From contig SAQE01000001.1 in NCBI GenBank assembly GCA_004020545.1, positions 300,782-364,781 of the forward strand: 64,000 nucleotides of DNA, given 5' to 3'. Of the stretch, positions 60,309-64,000 are shown one piece after another; the stretch's first letter is position 1, and every line of letters starts with the position of its first letter. Under the pieces are notes generated by a model. It saw only the letters and a list, made by a program, of their open reading frames with translations, was not told where the DNA came from and made no database searches. Position numbers and translations under genes: made by a program. Origin of the DNA: Mesorhizobium sp. (lineage in GTDB: Bacteria > Pseudomonadota > Alphaproteobacteria > Rhizobiales > Rhizobiaceae).

Positions 60309-61685
60309 TCAGATGAGCAGTTTCAGCTCCTGGGCGATGGTCGGCAGAAGCTCCGAGACATTGGGGTGGATATGCATGGCGCGCGCCAGTGTCGAGATCG
60401 GCGCCTTGGCATACATGAGGTCGAGCACTGAGTGGATTGCCTCGTCGCCGCCCGGTCCGAGCACCGAGCAGCCGAGAATCTCGCCGGTGTCGGCATCGGC
60501 CAGGATCTTCATGAAGCCTTGCGTCTCGCCTTTCTCGACGGCGCGGCCGACACGGGTCATCGGTCGCTGGCCGACAAGCGCGCGGCGGCCGGATTTCTTC
60601 ACCGCGGCCTCCGTCATGCCGCAGCGGCCGAGCGGCGGATCGATATAGAGCGCATAGGCCTCGATGCGGTCGCTCACCCTGCGTGGATCGTTGTCGAGCA
60701 GATTTGCGGCGACGATCTCGTAGTCGTTGTAGGAGGTGTGCGTGAAGGCGCCCTTGCCATTGCAGTCGCCCATCGCCCAGATGCCGGGCACGCTGGTGCG
60801 CAACTGGTCGTCGACGACGATGTAGCCGCGCTGGTCGACCTCGACGCCGGCCTTGTCGAGGCCGAGATCGTCGGTGTTGGGGACGCGCCCGAGCGCCAGC
60901 AGCACATGCGAGCCGACGGCCGGCGGCTTGCCCGCGGAGAAGGTCACGGCGATGTCGTTGCCTTTCCTGGCGAAGGCGATGTCATCGGCGCCGACATGGA
61001 CGGTGATGTCTTCGTTTTCGAGGATCGACTGGATCGCGGCCGAGACGTCCTCGTCCTCGCGGCCGGCCAGCCGCGGCGCCTTCTCGATCACCGTGACCTC
61101 TGAGCCGAAGCGGCGGAACATCTGCGCGAATTCGAGCGAGATGTAGCTTCCGCCGACAACGATGAGATGGCTGGGCAGCACATCGAGGTCCATCATCGAA
61201 GAGTTGGTCAGATACTCGATGTCATTGACGCCGGGCAGGTCCGGCACGGCAGCGCGGCCGCCGGTGTTGAGGAAGATTTTTGGCGCCGTTAGCACATCGT
61301 TGCCGACGTGCACCGTGTTGGCGGATTCGAAGCGCGCATGGCCGCGATAGAGCGTGCATTTGTCCATGCTAGCAATCCAGTCTTCCAGCCCGGCACGGGA
61401 GGCGCCCGACACCTTATCCTTGCGCGCCTTGATCGCCTTGTAGTCGACGCCGACGGGACCGCCGAGCGTCACGCCGTAGTCGGCGGCGCGGCGGGCGAGA
61501 TGCGCGGCATAGGCGCTTGCCACCATCGTCTTGGTCGGGATGCAGCCTGTATTGACGCAGGTGCCGCCGACGAGCTTGCGCTCGATCAGCGCCACGCTCA
61601 TGCCGGCCGCGTTCAGCCGGCCGGCGAGCGGTGTGCCGGCCTGGCCGGCGCCGATGACGATGGCGTCGAAGTTCTTCGCCGTCAT
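60309..61685 (-). CDS. FAD-dependent pyridine nucleotide-disulfide oxidoreductase (MerA-like)
   Basis: 458 aa. The FAD motif is IVIGAGQAGTPLAGRL. The redox-active pair Cys43/Cys48 lies in GGTCVNTGCIPTKT, NAD(P) binding is in LIVVGGSYISLEFAQMF, and the C-terminal partner motif is HIHPNVSELLPT. It belongs to the mercuric-reductase/lipoamide-dehydrogenase family. There is no N-terminal heavy-metal domain and no C-terminal vicinal cysteines, so mercury is not a likely substrate. It overlaps the DUF4126 gene by 4 bp (ATGA). Confidence 0.9.
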   Translation of the reverse strand: MTAKNFDAIVIGAGQAGTPLAGRLNAAGMSVALIERKLVGGTCVNTGCIPTKTMVASAYAAHLARRAADYGVTLGGPVGVDYKAIKARKDKVSGASRAGLEDWIASMDKCTLYRGHARFESANTVHVGNDVLTAPKIFLNTGGRAAVPDLPGVNDIEYLTNSSMMDLDVLPSHLIVVGGSYISLEFAQMFRRFGSEVTVIEKAPRLAGREDEDVSAAIQSILENEDITVHVGADDIAFARKGNDIAVTFSAGKPPAVGSHVLLALGRVPNTDDLGLDKAGVEVDQRGYIVVDDQLRTSVPGIWAMGDCNGKGAFTHTSYNDYEIVAANLLDNDPRRVSDRIEAYALYIDPPLGRCGMTEAAVKKSGRRALVGQRPMTRVGRAVEKGETQGFMKILADADTGEILGCSVLGPGGDEAIHSVLDLMYAKAPISTLARAMHIHPNVSELLPTIAQELKLLI

Positions 61686-62143
61686 GCGACGGCCGCCACG
61701 ATCAGCAGGCCGCCGATGATCGCCACGGCATCCTCGATGAAGGCGGCAGGCGGATCCTTGCCGAAGCTGGCGGCCAGCCGGCCACGCGCTTCGGCGCCGC
61801 CCAGCGTGCCGATCGCCGCGCCGATGGCGCCGGCGATCAGACCGCCGATGGTGGCGCCGCCGGTCGCGCCGATGACCGCGCCGGAAAAGGCGCCAGCGAT
61901 GATGCGGGCGCCGAATTGCTGCGGCACCTTGCGGCTTGGCGTCGACGGCAATTGGTCGGTGACGAGTTCGACGATCGCCAGGATGGTGAAGATGCCAACA
62001 GCCGCCCAATGCCCCATGAAGCTTGCCCAAGTGCCGGCAACCGGGAGCCAGCCGAGATATGAACCCCAGGCGACGGCGGCCGGCGCCGTCATGGCGCGCA
62101 GGCCGGCAACGACGCCAATCAGCAATGCAAGGATGTAAAGCAT
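61682..62143 (-). CDS. DUF4126-type membrane protein
   Basis: 153 aa with about four hydrophobic segments: LYILALLIGVVAGLRAMTAPAAVAWG at the N-terminus, then a Gly/Ala-rich region (AGAFSGAVIGATGGATIGGLIAGAIGAAIGTLGG) that recalls GxxxG-packed helices, and a final DAVAIIGGLLIVAAVA helix. GAGGGGG lies 6 bp before ATG 62143. It is translationally coupled to the MerA-like gene. The function is unknown; the name follows the DUF4126 pattern by memory. Confidence 0.72.
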   Translation of the reverse strand: MLYILALLIGVVAGLRAMTAPAAVAWGSYLGWLPVAGTWASFMGHWAAVGIFTILAIVELVTDQLPSTPSRKVPQQFGARIIAGAFSGAVIGATGGATIGGLIAGAIGAAIGTLGGAEARGRLAASFGKDPPAAFIEDAVAIIGGLLIVAAVA

Positions 62144-62291
62144 GATCGACCCCCTCAAATTCAGAACCCTCGCACGGTCCCGACAAGGCAGGCTAGCATA
62201 GGCCGGGCGTTTGGCCACGGCTTTTCCCTGGAGATGGATTGTGCTTGGGATGGATCGTGCCTTGGCCAAAGGCGGCGTCGGAGGAGCGGCG

Positions 62292-62849
62292 ATGACGACA
62301 AGCGAGCGCATGAGGATGGCGGCGGGCGAATGGTACACCTGTATCGACCCCGAGCTGGAAACGCTACGCGTTGCCGCCCGCGATGCGGTGTTCGAGCACA
62401 ACAGCCTGCCGCCCCGACAGCGCGGCGACATCGGCCCGGCCTTGCGGGCACTGCTCGGCGGTGCGGGCGAGGGGGCGCGAATCGAGGCGCCGTTCCACTG
62501 CGCCTATGGCTTCAACCTGTTCCTCGGCGACGGGGTCTTCCTCAATGCCGGCTGCACCATCCTCGATACCGCGACGGTGCGCATCGGCAAGGGAACGCTG
62601 CTTGGCCCCAACGTGCAGATCTACTGCGCCGAGCATCACCGGGAAGCCGCCGGCCGGCGCGCCGGGCTGGAGATCGCAAAGCCAGTGACGATCAGCGACA
62701 ATGTCTGGATCGGCGGCAGCGCGGTGATCCTTGCCGGCGTCGGCATCGGCGAGGGTGCCATCGTCGGCGCCGGCGCGGTGGTGACACGCGACGTGCCGGC
62801 CAATGCGACCGTTGTCGGCAATCCGGCGCGGGTGACCGGGAAGCGTTGA
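62292..62849 (+). CDS. Maltose/galactoside-type sugar O-acetyltransferase (LbH, NodL/LacA-like)
   Basis: 185 aa. A maltose-acetyltransferase N-terminal motif ([19 protein letters not shown]) is followed by a left-handed beta-helix of hexapeptide repeats ([30 protein letters not shown]). The catalytic histidine is in CAEHHREA, and [15 protein letters not shown] closes the fold. GGAGGAGC precedes ATG 62292. NodL, which acetylates Nod factor, belongs to this family, but nothing nearby links this copy to nodulation. Confidence 0.9.
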   Translation: MTTSERMRMAAGEWYTCIDPELETLRVAARDAVFEHNSLPPRQRGDIGPALRALLGGAGEGARIEAPFHCAYGFNLFLGDGVFLNAGCTILDTATVRIGKGTLLGPNVQIYCAEHHREAAGRRAGLEIAKPVTISDNVWIGGSAVILAGVGIGEGAIVGAGAVVTRDVPANATVVGNPARVTGKR

Positions 62850-62866
62850 GGGCCAAGGCCGTCTTT

Positions 62867-63871
62867 CTAGAGCACTGTCGAGTATGCCGCCCGGTCCGAC
62901 GGCGCGTGCCGGGAAAATTCGCGCCGATACTGCATCGGCGAGGTCTTGAGCCGCGCCGCGAAATGCTGGCGCAGCGAGGTGGCGCTGCCGAAGCCGGCCT
63001 CGAAGGCCACCATGTCCATCGATTTATCCGTCTGTTCCAGCAGCCGCTGCGCCAGCGCCACGCGCTGGTCGGCCAGCCAGTCGCCGAAACTGGTGCCGGT
63101 CGTCTTCTGGAAGCGGCGCGTGAAGGTGCGGCGGGTGAGGCCGGCCGCATCGGCGACGCTGTCGAGGCTGTGGGCCTCGCCGAGCGTTGCCAGCACTTCA
63201 TCGAGGGCCTTCGCGAACCGGTCGGCGGTCGGCGTTGGCGCGAGCGGGCGTTCGATGAACTGGGCCTGTCCGCCCTGCCGGTGCGGCGAGAGCACGACGT
63301 GGCGGGCGAGCCGAAGTGCTGCCTCGGCACCGTAGCGGGCCCGCACAATATGCAGGCAGCAGTCCAGTCCGGCGGCGACGCCAGCGGAGGTGACGATGTC
63401 GCCTTCATCGACATAGAGCACGTCCGCATCGACGGCGATGTCGGGGTGAAGCGCCTTGAGTTGATCGGTGTAGGCCCAATGCGTCGTCGCCTTTCGTCCG
63501 GCAAGAAGTCCGGCGGCGGCGATGGCGAAGGTGCCGAGGCACAGGCCGACGATCAGCGCGCCGCGTTCGTGCGCCCGTTCGAGCGCACCCTTGAGCGGCG
63601 CAGCCAGAGGAGCCTCCAGATCCTTCCAGCTTGGGATGATGACGATATCGGCCTCGTCAAGAGCCGAAAGATCGTGCGGGACCGAAATGCTCAAACCGGC
63701 ATCGGTCTGGATCGGCCCTTCCTCGGCCGCGCAGACGCGGAAGTCGAAGCGTGGCAGGCCAAGCTTCGTGCGGTCGGCGCCGAACACCAGGCAAGGCACG
63801 GAAAGATGGAACGGGCTGATGCCGTCAAAGGCGACGGCGGCGATGATCGGATTGCGCATGGCGGACACCAT
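62867..63871 (-). CDS. GlxA-family transcriptional regulator (DJ-1/PfpI domain plus AraC HTH)
   Basis: 334 aa. The N-terminal DJ-1/PfpI-like domain has its nucleophile-elbow cysteine in IVGLCLGTFAIAAAGLLAG. The C-terminal AraC-type double HTH (about 225-325) contains LDSVADAAGLTRRTFTRRFQKTTG and FEAGFGSATSLRQHFAARL. Such proteins respond to small metabolites. The start is uncertain: 63871 or 63859; neither has a good ribosome-binding site. The 129 bp that follow to the window end show no supported gene. Confidence 0.9.
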   Translation of the reverse strand: MVSAMRNPIIAAVAFDGISPFHLSVPCLVFGADRTKLGLPRFDFRVCAAEEGPIQTDAGLSISVPHDLSALDEADIVIIPSWKDLEAPLAAPLKGALERAHERGALIVGLCLGTFAIAAAGLLAGRKATTHWAYTDQLKALHPDIAVDADVLYVDEGDIVTSAGVAAGLDCCLHIVRARYGAEAALRLARHVVLSPHRQGGQAQFIERPLAPTPTADRFAKALDEVLATLGEAHSLDSVADAAGLTRRTFTRRFQKTTGTSFGDWLADQRVALAQRLLEQTDKSMDMVAFEAGFGSATSLRQHFAARLKTSPMQYRREFSRHAPSDRAAYSTVL

Positions 63872-64000
63872 TTGGAGTTAAAGCAAATGTCCCAATTCTT
63901 TCGAACAATGTCAATCGGGCCACTTTCTGCGAGTGGATGCTCGGCCTAGTGGCTCTGCACAGGGATTATGACTCTTTGGCGAAGGGCTTTGGATAGGCTT

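Noticed and set aside
62292-62849. Calling the sugar acetyltransferase NodL.
   Set aside because: The family match is general to maltose/galactoside acetyltransferases, and no nod genes or nod box were noticed in the window.
1-64000. CRISPR arrays, rRNA genes, insertion sequences and prophage genes.
   Set aside because: No regularly spaced repeats, rRNA signatures, transposase, integrase or phage structural genes were seen on either strand.

Overview
The window reads as chromosomal DNA of a Rhizobiales alphaproteobacterium, most likely Mesorhizobium or a close relative in the Phyllobacteriaceae. The evidence is high GC with GC-rich third positions, the neighbourhood sciP / fliJ / ctrA / receiver / chpT / DUF1134 (eipA-type), a fused trpE(G) behind a 14-codon WWW leader peptide, TGA-N9-TCA (RirA-type) iron boxes, a NolR-like ArsR regulator, and palindromic intergenic repeats of the type common in rhizobia. 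The genus is inferred from these traits; no alignment was run.

Layout. 88-10091 (+): a nine-gene operon with a ribose-type sugar ABC importer (two permeases and a double ATPase; the binding protein is not in view), an SDR dehydrogenase, a class III CoA-transferase, a crotonase, a mutarotase-like protein, a fused GctAB-like CoA-transferase-fold protein and an SMP-30 lactonase. Together they suggest oxidation of a sugar to a lactone and acid, followed by CoA chemistry. 10252-16863 (-): LysR regulator, flavin monooxygenase, CMD protein, AhpD-like protein and a polar amino-acid ABC importer, transcribed divergently from an octopine/nopaline-dehydrogenase-family gene (17082-18152). This looks like an opine-like or amino-acid-conjugate utilisation cluster. 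18417-18493 (-): tRNA-Met(CAU).

18724-28915: Gfo/Idh oxidoreductase, mnmA, then the CtrA cell-cycle block (sciP, fliJ, ctrA, orphan receiver, chpT, eipA-type gene), interrupted by a quinone-oxidoreductase/HxlR pair. A coiled-coil membrane protein and a SpoU-type RNA methyltransferase follow. 28970-39240: ArsR/NolR-like regulator, HugZ-like protein, an AMACR/HSD10 pair, GNAT, glutathionyl-hydroquinone reductase, Nudix, metallophosphoesterase, an alpha/beta hydrolase and a membrane-anchored TPR protein. 39435-41449: leuA with a leucine-rich leader peptide. 41687-43948: ATP-grasp enzyme, esterase and NTF2-like protein in one operon.

44107-47377: siderophore-interacting reductase and TonB-dependent receptor, each with an upstream TGA-N9-TCA box. 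47583-53798: MFS exporter with a divergent LysR, two SDRs, an AbrB-family permease, a small monooxygenase and a DsrE protein. 53958-55708: a periplasmic protein with an internal duplication, then VapBC. 55712-63871: a CDF transporter 5 bp downstream of trpE(G), an aspartoacylase-like protein, a MerA-like flavoprotein, DUF4126, a sugar O-acetyltransferase and a GlxA-type AraC regulator.

The strongest unexplained candidates are the sugar-to-CoA operon, the opine-like cluster with its palindromic divergent promoter, and the ATP-grasp/esterase pair. The clearest regulatory finds are two amino-acid attenuators (trp and leu), two iron boxes and a GANTC-rich ctrA upstream region.
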